Shown: positions 6,281-12,514 of the stretch, piece after piece
Layout: the number at the start of each line of letters is the position of its first letter
Position numbering within the stretch: position 1 is the first letter of the stretch
Assembly: GCA_019414465.1 (NCBI GenBank)
Contig: DXLY01000026.1
Location: 1-12,514 of the forward strand
DNA: 12,514 nt
Origin: Collinsella sp.
Lineage (GTDB): Bacteria > Actinomycetota > Coriobacteriia > Coriobacteriales > Coriobacteriaceae
Direction: 5' to 3'
The notes under the pieces: generated by a model
What the model was told of the DNA's origin: nothing
The model's database searches: none
Seen by the model: the letters and a program-made list of their open reading frames with translations, nothing else
Program-made: the position numbers and the translations under genes

Positions 6281-7273
6281 CTAGTTTCCCTGCGCGCCCG
6301 AGATGCCGTTTTGCAGGGCGTTCCAGGCATCCGTCGCCAAGCCGCCCAAGTTCTGCGCGGTATCGCCCAGGTTTTGTGCCGTGTCGCCCAGCTCTTGCGC
6401 CTTGTCTCCCAACTCCTGCGCCTTGTTGCTCAAGTCCTCCAGCGTATTGGAACTCGAGCTGTCCGCGCCGCCCTGGTCGCCGGACGCGTTGCCCGACGAG
6501 CCGTCCTTGTGCGTGAGCTGAATTTCGAGGTTGCCGCTGTCGTTATAGTAGGCAGAAGTAACGACCCAGTTGGCATCGACGACGGGCGTTGAGCCATCAT
6601 CAGTCAGGACCACGGCATTCGAAAGATCGGCGCCGCGCGACTTGAGAAGCTTCTTGGCGTTGGACCAGTACTGCCCCGGAATATCGCTCAGATCGACGGT
6701 ACTAGACGAGGCGGACGCGGTTTGCTCGGCAGTGGTATCGGCCGTTGAGCTCCCCCGCTTGTTGAGCATGCCCGACACGATGGCAAACACAACCGACAGC
6801 GCAAAGAAGATCGCCAACACGATGAGGATCTTCTTGATCACGCTCGACGAACGCGACGGCTTCTTCTCCTCGTCCTCGCCATATTGCGGAATCGACTTGG
6901 GGTACTCGCGATACGGCTCACGCGACTCGTAGCGAGGCTGCGCCGTGCGAGGCATATACGTCGTCTGCTGAGGCTGCGGAATGGGATTCTGCGGCAGGTC
7001 ATCATAGGGATTCGGTGTCGAGGCGGCATAAGAATCCTGCGGCGCGTAATCAAACGGGTCCGGAGCTGCGTTGCCATAGGGGCCTTGCGAAGATGCGGCG
7101 TAAGAATCCTGCGCCGAGTCGCCATAGCCCATAACCCGGGTGGGCTCGGCAGAAGGCTGTGTCGCGGCGGGGTCGGTATAACCGGGGTTGGGAACAACGC
7201 GGGTCGCATCGGCGCTATCGCCAGCCTGCGCGGAACCGTAGCCACCCATTACGGTCGTCTTATCCTGGTCCAT
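6281..7273 (-). CDS. Single-pass membrane protein with repeat tail
   Basis: A 330-residue protein. Residues 1-145 are a low-complexity cytoplasmic region rich in Pro, Gln, Tyr, Ala and Ser. One transmembrane helix lies at about 149-170 (ILIVLAIFFALSVVFAIVSG), preceded by basic residues (VIKK), which places the N-terminus inside. A Ser/Thr-rich linker follows. A small extracellular domain at about 194-257 contains DIPGQYWSNAKKLLKSRGAD and DANWVVTSAYYN. The tail at 284-311 has four heptads AQ(E/N)LGD(K/T). The N-terminal part repeats Thr-X-Val-(Met/Val): KTTVMGG (5-11), ATRVVPN (23-29), PTRVMGY (44-50). AAAGGA about 8 bases upstream fixes the Met at 7273; a longer reading from 7315 has no such site. 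Function unknown; a cell-envelope or signalling role is possible. Confidence 0.8.
   Translation of the reverse strand: MDQDKTTVMGGYGSAQAGDSADATRVVPNPGYTDPAATQPSAEPTRVMGYGDSAQDSYAASSQGPYGNAAPDPFDYAPQDSYAASTPNPYDDLPQNPIPQPQQTTYMPRTAQPRYESREPYREYPKSIPQYGEDEEKKPSRSSSVIKKILIVLAIFFALSVVFAIVSGMLNKRGSSTADTTAEQTASASSSTVDLSDIPGQYWSNAKKLLKSRGADLSNAVVLTDDGSTPVVDANWVVTSAYYNDSGNLEIQLTHKDGSSGNASGDQGGADSSSSNTLEDLSNKAQELGDKAQELGDTAQNLGDTAQNLGGLATDAWNALQNGISGAQGN
6338..6421 (-). repeat. Four tandem 21-base coding repeats
   Basis: Four in-frame 21-base units in the membrane-protein gene that encode AQELGDK, AQELGDT, AQNLGDT and AQNLGGL. The units are near-identical in DNA, so they could gain or lose copies by slippage. 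The heptad spacing suggests a helix, possibly a coiled coil. Confidence 0.8.
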
Positions 7274-7317
7274 GCAACGATTCCTTTCCGTCGCCGTAAG
7301 CATCAAGTTATCCATGC

Positions 7318-7323
7318 ATTCTA
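7318..7323 (-). promoter_or_regulatory. Candidate -10 element for the membrane-protein gene
   Basis: TAGAAT on the minus strand, about 45 bases before the start at 7273. No convincing -35 is seen at 17 bases. The upstream gene fhs ends in its own terminator (7389-7425), so a separate promoter is needed somewhere here. Confidence 0.3.
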
Positions 7324-7388
7324 CCCGCGCAAAAGCCTATGGTGGGCAAAGCCATCGGTATCTACAAGACATGCGCGGGCCTAAGGAT

Positions 7389-7425
7389 AAAAAAGCCCCG
7401 CCGGGCCTTGTGGGCACGGCGGGGC
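7389..7425 (-). terminator. Intrinsic terminator of fhs
   Basis: On the minus strand, a 13-base stem (7425-7413 with 7407-7395; GCCCCGCCG outer part, one mismatch) with a 5-base loop is followed by six Ts (7394-7389). It starts 25 bases after the fhs stop. Confidence 0.93.
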
Positions 7426-7450
7426 GGGCTAGCAGCTATGGACAGCAGAC

Positions 7451-9118
7451 TTAGAACAGGCCGGTGATGTTGCCGTCGTTGTCAACGTCGATGTTCTCGG
7501 CCGCGGGGACCTTGGGCAGGCCCGGCATGGTCAGAACACTGCCAGTCAGTGCGACCACAAAGTGGGCACCGGCGGAAACCTTGAGCTCACGCACCGTGAT
7601 GCGGAAGTTCTCGGGAGCGCCCAGGGCCTTGGCGTTGTCGCTAAAGCTGTACTGCGTCTTGGCGACGCACACCGGCAGGTTACCAAAGCCGTTCTCGCGC
7701 AGCTCGGCGAGCTGGCGCTTGGCGGCCGGCGTAAAGTCAACGCCGTCGGCGCGGTAGACCTTGGTGGCAACGGCCTCGAGGGCATCAGCGACATCAGCGC
7801 CGTCCTCATAGGCAAACTTGAGCTCGCTCGGCTGCTCAATCAGACGCATGACCTCATCGGCAAGCTCGAGCGCGCCCTCGCCGCCCTTGGCCCAGACCTC
7901 GGAAAGCTTAACGTTGACGCCGAGCTCCTGGCACTCGGACTCGATGAGAGCAAGCTCGGCCTCGGTGTCCGTCGGGAAACGGTTGATGGCGACCACGCAG
8001 GGCAGACCATAAACGTTCTGGATGTTGTCGACATGACGCAGCAGGTTGGGCATGCCGGCCTTGAGGGCCTCGAGGTTCTCCTCGTTGAGGTCGGCCTTGG
8101 CGACGCCACCGTTGTACTTCAGCGCACGAGCGGTCGCGACGACCACGACGGCGCTGGGGCGAACGCCCGTCATGCGGCACTTAATGTCGAGGAACTTCTC
8201 GGCACCCAGATCGGCGCCGAAGCCGGCCTCGGTAATGGCGACATCGCCAAAGCGCATCGCCATACGCGTAGCCATGATGGAGTTGCAGCCGTGGGCAATG
8301 TTGGCGAAGGGACCGCCGTGGACAAACGCGGGCGTGCCCTCGAGCGTTTGCACCAGGTTGGGCTTGAGCGCGTCCTTAAGCAACGCGGCCATGGCACCCT
8401 GGGCCTTAAGGTCGCGGGCACGGACGGGCTCGCCGGCAAAGCTGTAGCCGACGACGATCTCACCCAAGCGTTCCTTGAGGTCGCTGATGCTCGTAGACAG
8501 GCACAGGATTGCCATGACCTCGGAGGCGACGGTGATATCGAAGCCGTCCTCGCGCGGCACGCCCTGGGCCTTACCGCCAATGCCGTCGATAACGTGGCGC
8601 AGCTGACGGTCGTTCATATCGACGACGCGCTTCCAAGTAATGCGCTTAACGTCAATACCGAGCTGATTGCCCTGCTGAATATGGTTGTCCAGCATGGCGG
8701 CCAGCAGGTTATTGGCGGCGCCGATAGCATGGAAGTCACCGGTAAAGTGCAGGTTGATATCCTCCATGGGGATGACCTGAGCCCAGCCGCCGCCGGCAGC
8801 GCCGCCCTTAACGCCAAAGACGGGGCCGAGCGAAGGCTCGCGCAGGGCCACGGCACTCTTGACGCCGCGACGACGCAGGCCATCGGCCAGACCGATGGTC
8901 GTGGTGGTCTTGCCCTCGCCCGCAGGCGTTGGGTTGATAGCGGTCACGAGGACGAGCTTGGCCTGGTGATCGGTCGGCTCGTTGAGCAGTGAATAGTCGA
9001 CCTTAGCCTTGTCGAAGCCGTACGGAATAAGGTGCTTAACGTCGACGCCGGCGTTCTTGGCCACCTCGGTAATAGGCAGCGGCGTGACAGAACGTGCGAT
9101 TTCGATGTCAGTAGGCAT
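7451..9118 (-). CDS. fhs: Formate-tetrahydrofolate ligase
   Basis: A 555-residue cytoplasmic enzyme that uses ATP to join formate to tetrahydrofolate, giving 10-formyltetrahydrofolate for purine and formyl-methionine synthesis; in anaerobes it is also part of one-carbon interconversion. The length matches the usual monofunctional bacterial enzyme (about 556). The ATP-binding loop TPAGEGKT is at 64-71, followed by TTTIGLADGL. Other conserved stretches are LREPSLGPVFGVKGGAAGGG (92-111) and IPMEDINLHFTGDFHAI (116-132). I start at the Met at 9118, which has GAAAGGA about 7 bases upstream. A longer reading from 9193 would include the promoter-like region. It lies between ruvB and the membrane-protein gene and is closed by its own terminator, so it is probably a separate transcription unit. 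Confidence 0.97.
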   Translation of the reverse strand: MPTDIEIARSVTPLPITEVAKNAGVDVKHLIPYGFDKAKVDYSLLNEPTDHQAKLVLVTAINPTPAGEGKTTTTIGLADGLRRRGVKSAVALREPSLGPVFGVKGGAAGGGWAQVIPMEDINLHFTGDFHAIGAANNLLAAMLDNHIQQGNQLGIDVKRITWKRVVDMNDRQLRHVIDGIGGKAQGVPREDGFDITVASEVMAILCLSTSISDLKERLGEIVVGYSFAGEPVRARDLKAQGAMAALLKDALKPNLVQTLEGTPAFVHGGPFANIAHGCNSIMATRMAMRFGDVAITEAGFGADLGAEKFLDIKCRMTGVRPSAVVVVATARALKYNGGVAKADLNEENLEALKAGMPNLLRHVDNIQNVYGLPCVVAINRFPTDTEAELALIESECQELGVNVKLSEVWAKGGEGALELADEVMRLIEQPSELKFAYEDGADVADALEAVATKVYRADGVDFTPAAKRQLAELRENGFGNLPVCVAKTQYSFSDNAKALGAPENFRITVRELKVSAGAHFVVALTGSVLTMPGLPKVPAAENIDVDNDGNITGLF

Positions 9119-9158
9119 GGGCGGTCCTTTCGTTACCGAATGAGAAAAAGACCAATTC

Positions 9159-9167
9159 AGCATAGCA
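9159..9167 (-). promoter_or_regulatory. Candidate extended -10 promoter of fhs
   Basis: TGCTATGCT on the minus strand fits an extended -10 (TG-N-TATGCT). Transcription would begin near 9152, with a leader of about 34 bases that contains the ribosome binding site. The -35 is poor, which is common for extended -10 promoters. Confidence 0.4.
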
Positions 9168-9262
9168 CGGGCGCGCAATAGTAAAACGCCCATAACCGAT
9201 GAACGGCGATATGTTTACCCGATGCCCGGCGATAGCCCAACAGCCCGCCAAAACAAAGCGCC

Positions 9263-10330
9263 CTAAACGGTAGGTTCAATCCCCAGGTGCTCAAAGGTGC
9301 GAAGCGTTGCCTGACGGCCCTGCGGCGTACGAATCATCAACCCGCACTGCAGCAAATAGGGCTCATAGACATCCTCGAGCGTGCCCGGGTCCTCGCCCAC
9401 CGCGCTGGCAAGGGTCGTAAGTCCCACGGCGCGACCGGAGAACGTCTTAGCGAGCGTCTCCAAAATGCGAATATCCATCCAGTCCAGACCGAGTTCATCG
9501 ATCTCGAAGAACTCGAGCGCCTGGCGGCAGATATCGAGCTCGATAGGGCCGTTGCCACGCACCTGTGCGTAATCGCGCACGCGCTTGAGCAGGCGGTTGG
9601 CAAGACGTGGCGTGCCGCGCGAACGCGAGCCGATCTCGAGCGCGCTCGGATGGTCGATCGTCACGCCCAGGATGGTTGCCGAGCGCGTCACGATCTGGGC
9701 AAGCTCCTCGACCGTGTAGTAGTCCAGGCGATACGAAATGCCAAAGCGGTCGCGCAGCGGGCCGGTCAGCATACCCGAGCGGGTCGTTGCCGCCACCAGC
9801 GTAAACTTAGGGATATCCAGGCGAATCGAACGTGCGGCCGGGCCTTTACCGATCACGATATCGAGCGCAAAGTCCTCCATAGCGGGATACAGGACTTCCT
9901 CGACCGAACGATTAAGACGGTGGATCTCGTCGATAAACAGCACGTCACCCGGCTGCAAGTTGGTAAGGATAGCCGCCAGGTCGCCGGTGCGCGCGATGGC
10001 CGGGCCGCTCGTCGTCTTGATCTGAGCGCCCAGCTCGTTGGCGATAACGGTGGCCAGCGTGGTCTTGCCCAGACCCGGAGGGCCCGAAAAGATCACGTGG
10101 TCGAGCGTCTCACCACGGCTCTGCGCCGCCTCGATCAGCACGCGCAGACTCTGCTTGATGTGCTCCTGACCGCAGTAGTCGTCCAGGCGCTGGGGACGCA
10201 GGGTACGGTCGACATCGAGGTCTTCGGACGTCAGCTCCGAGCCCACCATGCGCTCACCGTGCGCCATGGATGCCGCCGGCGAATTGCCGGGCGTCGCCCA
10301 CAGGTCCTGAGAGTCATCGGCTTCCCACAT
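9263..10330 (-). CDS. ruvB: Holliday junction branch migration helicase RuvB
   Basis: A 355-residue AAA+ motor that, with RuvA, drives branch migration of Holliday junctions in recombination and repair. Walker A GPPGLGKT is at 83-90, Walker B FIDEIH at 132-137 and the sensor ATTR at 181-184. PLRDRFGI follows at 191-198, and the C-terminal winged-helix DNA-binding part carries GRAVGLTTLASAVGEDPGTLEDVYEPYL. The N-terminus is about 25 residues longer than usual before DRTLRPQRLDDYCGQ. The ATG at 10330 overlaps the ruvA TGA by one base (TGATG), which supports coupled translation. A GTG one codon upstream, or internal Met22 or Met28, are alternatives. It ends the ruvCAB operon; no clear terminator follows in the 144 bases before fhs. 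Confidence 0.97.
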   Translation of the reverse strand: MWEADDSQDLWATPGNSPAASMAHGERMVGSELTSEDLDVDRTLRPQRLDDYCGQEHIKQSLRVLIEAAQSRGETLDHVIFSGPPGLGKTTLATVIANELGAQIKTTSGPAIARTGDLAAILTNLQPGDVLFIDEIHRLNRSVEEVLYPAMEDFALDIVIGKGPAARSIRLDIPKFTLVAATTRSGMLTGPLRDRFGISYRLDYYTVEELAQIVTRSATILGVTIDHPSALEIGSRSRGTPRLANRLLKRVRDYAQVRGNGPIELDICRQALEFFEIDELGLDWMDIRILETLAKTFSGRAVGLTTLASAVGEDPGTLEDVYEPYLLQCGLMIRTPQGRQATLRTFEHLGIEPTV

Positions 10331-10950
10331 CACGCATCCATTCCAAGTCGCTTAAGCGCCGCGCCGAGCAAATCCTCGACACGCATATCCTGCCCATCAT
10401 ACCCGCTCAGGGCAACCTCGGTCTCCTGCGGGCTAAAGCCCATGGAAAGGAGCGCCGCACGGGCGTCATCGATCGCCGAAGGAGCGGCGGCGGGCACGGG
10501 CATCGCAACCTGACCGGGGATCGCATCGACCGGCACAAAGCCCTTGTCCTTGGCAAAGGTGCTCTTGAGCTCCAAGATGAGGCGCTGGGCGGTCTTTTTG
10601 CCCACGCCGGGCACCTTGGCCATGCCCTTGTCGTCCTCGGCCATCACCAGGGAATACAGCTGTCCCACGGTATAGGTGGAGAGCACGGCAAGCGCCAGGC
10701 GCGGACCGACACCCGAGACGGACACGAGCCGGTCGAACATCGTGCGCTCATCCTTTGAGGAAAAACCGAAAAGTGTCATGGCGTCCTCGCGCACCTGCAT
10801 ACGCGTGTAGAGGCGGACCTCGCCGCCGGGCGTCGGCAACGTGGCCGCAGTGCTGCCCGAGATGCCGAGTTCAAAGCCAACGCCCGACACGTCGACGACG
10901 GCCGAGCTCATCGTGGCCTCGACAAGCGTTCCATGGAGCTGGGAAATCAT
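10330..10950 (-). CDS. ruvA: Holliday junction DNA-binding protein RuvA
   Basis: A 206-residue protein that tetramerises on four-way junctions and loads RuvB. Domain I (about 1-63) is an OB fold starting MISQLHGTLVE; the acidic pin residues Glu55 and Asp56 (VREDAMTLFGF) sit at the same numbers as in E. coli. Domain II has two helix-hairpin-helix motifs (LVSVSGVGPRLALAVLS, 75-91; MAKVPGVGKKTAQRLILEL, 110-128). A flexible Ala/Pro linker (about 136-160) leads to domain III (161-206), which contacts RuvB (ARAALLSMGFSPQE). The start ATG overlaps the ruvC TGA by one base, and its own TGA overlaps the ruvB ATG in the same way. Confidence 0.97.
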   Translation of the reverse strand: MISQLHGTLVEATMSSAVVDVSGVGFELGISGSTAATLPTPGGEVRLYTRMQVREDAMTLFGFSSKDERTMFDRLVSVSGVGPRLALAVLSTYTVGQLYSLVMAEDDKGMAKVPGVGKKTAQRLILELKSTFAKDKGFVPVDAIPGQVAMPVPAAAPSAIDDARAALLSMGFSPQETEVALSGYDGQDMRVEDLLGAALKRLGMDA

Positions 10951-11471
10951 CAGTATCCGGTTCCTCTCTGTTGATAGAACTCGCCGCCGGTGAGGGCGCG
11001 GGTGCGGCTGAGGTTAACGTGGCAGATGGCGCAGGCCAGGGCATCGGCGGCATGGTCGGGATGCGGGTCGTGATCGAGCTGCGTGAGCGTACGAACCATA
11101 TACGCGACCTGCCGTTTGTCCGCAGCGCCGGTGCCCACAACAGCCTGCTTAATCTGCATAGGCGTATACTCGCCAATCTCGAGCGCGCATTCCGAAAGCG
11201 CCACGAGCGCGGCACCGCGGGCATGTGCCGTGGGGATTGCCGAGCGGACATTAGCGCCAAAGTAGATGCTCTCGATGGCAGCGGTATCGGGTCGATAACG
11301 CTCCACGACACCCTTGAGGTCGCGGGCGATATGCGACAGGCGCACCGCGAGCGGACTGCCTGCGCTGGTCTCGATGCAGCCATAGGCACGGCAGCGAACC
11401 TCGCCACGCCGCTCCTCGATAATCCCCCAACCCGTATGAGCCAAACCGGGGTCGATGCCCAAAATAACCAA
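10950..11471 (-). CDS. ruvC: Holliday junction resolvase RuvC (TTG start)
   Basis: A 173-residue nuclease that cuts Holliday junctions held by RuvAB. It has an RNase H-like fold. Catalytic residues are visible as Asp7 (LGIDPGL), Glu67 (AAIESIYFG), His140 and Asp143 (PDHAADALA); a His at the third position, in place of the E. coli Asp, is also found in other bacterial RuvC proteins such as that of Thermus. The start codon is TTG at 11471, preceded by GGGGAGG with 5 bases of spacing; no ATG or GTG fits. The gene heads ruvCAB. A candidate -10 (11541-11546) and a LexA box (11527-11540) lie upstream, which indicates SOS induction. Confidence 0.96.
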   Translation of the reverse strand: MVILGIDPGLAHTGWGIIEERRGEVRCRAYGCIETSAGSPLAVRLSHIARDLKGVVERYRPDTAAIESIYFGANVRSAIPTAHARGAALVALSECALEIGEYTPMQIKQAVVGTGAADKRQVAYMVRTLTQLDHDPHPDHAADALACAICHVNLSRTRALTGGEFYQQRGTGY

Positions 11472-11526
11472 GCCAACCTCCCCTCGTCTTTTACCAAGCG
11501 CAAGGCAAGGCCCCGCGCACTACTCA

Positions 11527-11540
11527 CGAACGTCTGTTCT
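11527..11540 (-). promoter_or_regulatory. LexA (SOS) box of the ruvCAB operon
   Basis: On the minus strand the sequence reads AGAACAGACGTTCG, matching the Gram-positive/actinobacterial LexA consensus (C)GAAC-N4-GTTC(G) with both half-sites intact. It lies directly downstream of the candidate -10 and covers the expected start of transcription, 56 bases before the ruvC start. Repressor binding there would block ruvCAB until DNA damage. Confidence 0.8.
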
Positions 11541-11546
11541 AGAATA
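11541..11546 (-). promoter_or_regulatory. Candidate -10 element of ruvCAB
   Basis: TATTCT on the minus strand, directly upstream of the LexA box. Transcription would begin inside the box, giving a leader of about 60 bases. The -35 at 17 bases is weak; a TTGACC is present but too close. Confidence 0.45.
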
Positions 11547-11608
11547 ACACAACGGGGTCAAGATGCTTAGTTGAAGTATCGGGGTTGAGAGCGAATCCCA
11601 TCCCCAGT

Positions 11609-12514
11609 TTAGTTCTGCGAGAAGAATGGGAACTGTCGGGGATCAACCGGCGGATGCGGCATCGGGCCACCCTGGTGCCCACCCTGCGGGCCACCCTGGC
11701 CGCCCATCATCTTATCGATGGCGTCCTGAACCTCGCCCTCGAACTTTTTCATTCCCTCGTGTAAACGACGCTGACCGTCTTCAGAGCGCAACTCCTCCAT
11801 TTGTTCGGGCGAAATACCCAGTAGCTCGCCCAGCACGCCCATCATCTCGTTTCGCACGCGCTCACTAGTATCCTCGTCAGCAAAACGGCGCACCTCGGCG
11901 CGCGCCAGCGAATCGACCGTCATACGCTCCTTGCCGTTAAGCCCCAGGTCGGACCACGCGAGCATGTACGGCCAGGAGCGCTCGGCAAACGAACGGGACG
12001 AAACGATCGGCGCCGTCGGCAACATGCGGCGGGCAGCCTCACCCTGTCGAACGAGCATCAGCAGCAGCGAGCAGGCCTCAGGCTTGCCAGCGGCCATCGG
12101 GATGTCGTCGAAAGATCGATTGCGGTCCACGTGCGCCTCAAGCGCGCCATCGATCTCACCCGGCTCGACCCCGCCGAGCAGCTGTGCCGCGCGGTCGAGC
12201 ATATCGACCGGACCGTCGAGCGTCGAGAGCGCCTGCGCCAGCACTCGCTCCATACAATCTTCCACCGCGTTGAGCGTCACGAGCTCTTGGGGCACCACGG
12301 CAGACGTGCGGTTGCGCACGCGCGCCACAAACTCAAGCGTCGACAGGTACACATCGCCAAAGGGCGCATAATCGCCCTGGTAGCCGCCGCAAAGCGCCGG
12401 CGCCGCCAGTGCGTACTCGGTTTTGGACAGCGGGCTCAGCGCCATCGCACCCAACTCGAGCGCCGTGTCCTCCAGCATGAGGCCCAGCGTGCGAGAGCGC
12501 AGGCGCTCGAGTTG
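11609..12514 (-). CDS. Unrecognised protein, 3' part only (5' end outside window)
   Basis: The visible part encodes 301 residues, open to the window edge with no stop, so the true start probably lies beyond 12514. An internal Met at 12478 has no ribosome binding site. The visible part is mostly helical and acidic, with segments such as ERSWPYMLAWSDLGLNGKER and RVRNEMMGVLGELLGISPEQ. A Gly/Gln/Pro-rich tail (MMGGQGGPQGGHQGGPMPHP) ends in PFFSQN. I see no signal peptide, membrane helix or catalytic motif in it. It is transcribed toward ruvC but separated from it by 137 bases that contain the ruvC promoter and LexA box, so it is probably a separate unit. Function unknown. Confidence 0.75.
   Translation of the reverse strand, partial: QLERLRSRTLGLMLEDTALELGAMALSPLSKTEYALAAPALCGGYQGDYAPFGDVYLSTLEFVARVRNRTSAVVPQELVTLNAVEDCMERVLAQALSTLDGPVDMLDRAAQLLGGVEPGEIDGALEAHVDRNRSFDDIPMAAGKPEACSLLLMLVRQGEAARRMLPTAPIVSSRSFAERSWPYMLAWSDLGLNGKERMTVDSLARAEVRRFADEDTSERVRNEMMGVLGELLGISPEQMEELRSEDGQRRLHEGMKKFEGEVQDAIDKMMGGQGGPQGGHQGGPMPHPPVDPRQFPFFSQN

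Noticed and set aside
7562..8992. Long plus-strand open frame (476 codons) opposite fhs
   Set aside because: It is the antisense shadow of a highly conserved gene in GC-rich DNA. It has no family motifs or supporting ribosome binding site.
9287..10513. Long plus-strand open frame (408 codons) opposite ruvB/ruvA
   Set aside because: It lies wholly opposite two unambiguous genes. The composition is Arg/His/Ala-rich, typical of antisense frames.
11566..11608. Possible terminator after the unknown gene (GGGG...CCCC)
   Set aside because: Only about four G-C pairs, a long loop and no T-run.

Overview
The window reads as a chromosomal segment of a Coriobacteriia actinobacterium, most likely Collinsella or a close relative. 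This is inferred from high-GC codon use, clear AGGAGG-type ribosome binding sites, an intact ruvC-ruvA-ruvB operon with a Gram-positive/actinobacterial LexA box, and the mix of lipoprotein, zinc-ribbon and small accessory genes. Genus assignment is inference from style, not from a marker gene.

Left part (1-3530), mostly accessory. It starts with a secreted lipoprotein (127-711) closed by a strong terminator. A small PH-like protein on the minus strand follows, divergent from a HicB-like protein fused to a helix-turn-helix. A 255-base spacer then carries two related palindromes. Next are an ADP-ribosylglycohydrolase and, 35 bases later, a 73-residue protein that appears to start at ACG. After that lies a 30-codon peptide gene whose ribosome binding site is inside a predicted hairpin, then a GC-rich hairpin terminator and a 220-base stretch without a recognisable gene.

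Middle part (3531-7273). A double zinc-ribbon protein on the minus strand is divergent from a cation diffusion facilitator on the plus strand. The transporter has the N-D/D-D metal-site pattern described for manganese exporters. It converges, 12 bases apart, on a single-pass membrane protein with a proline/glutamine-rich cytoplasmic part and a heptad-repeat tail.

Right part (7274-12514), housekeeping and all on the minus strand. Formate-tetrahydrofolate ligase (fhs) has its own terminator and a candidate promoter. Upstream of it is ruvCAB, the Holliday-junction branch migration and resolution operon. Its genes are coupled by one-base TGATG overlaps, ruvC starts with TTG, and a GAAC-N4-GTTC LexA box lies just downstream of the ruvC -10, so SOS control is likely. 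The last gene (11609 to the window edge) is the 3' part of an unrecognised gene.

Best leads: the toxin-like 30-codon peptide with its sequestered ribosome binding site, the palindrome pair with paired base changes, the ACG start, and the LexA box. No complete new multi-gene system is evident.
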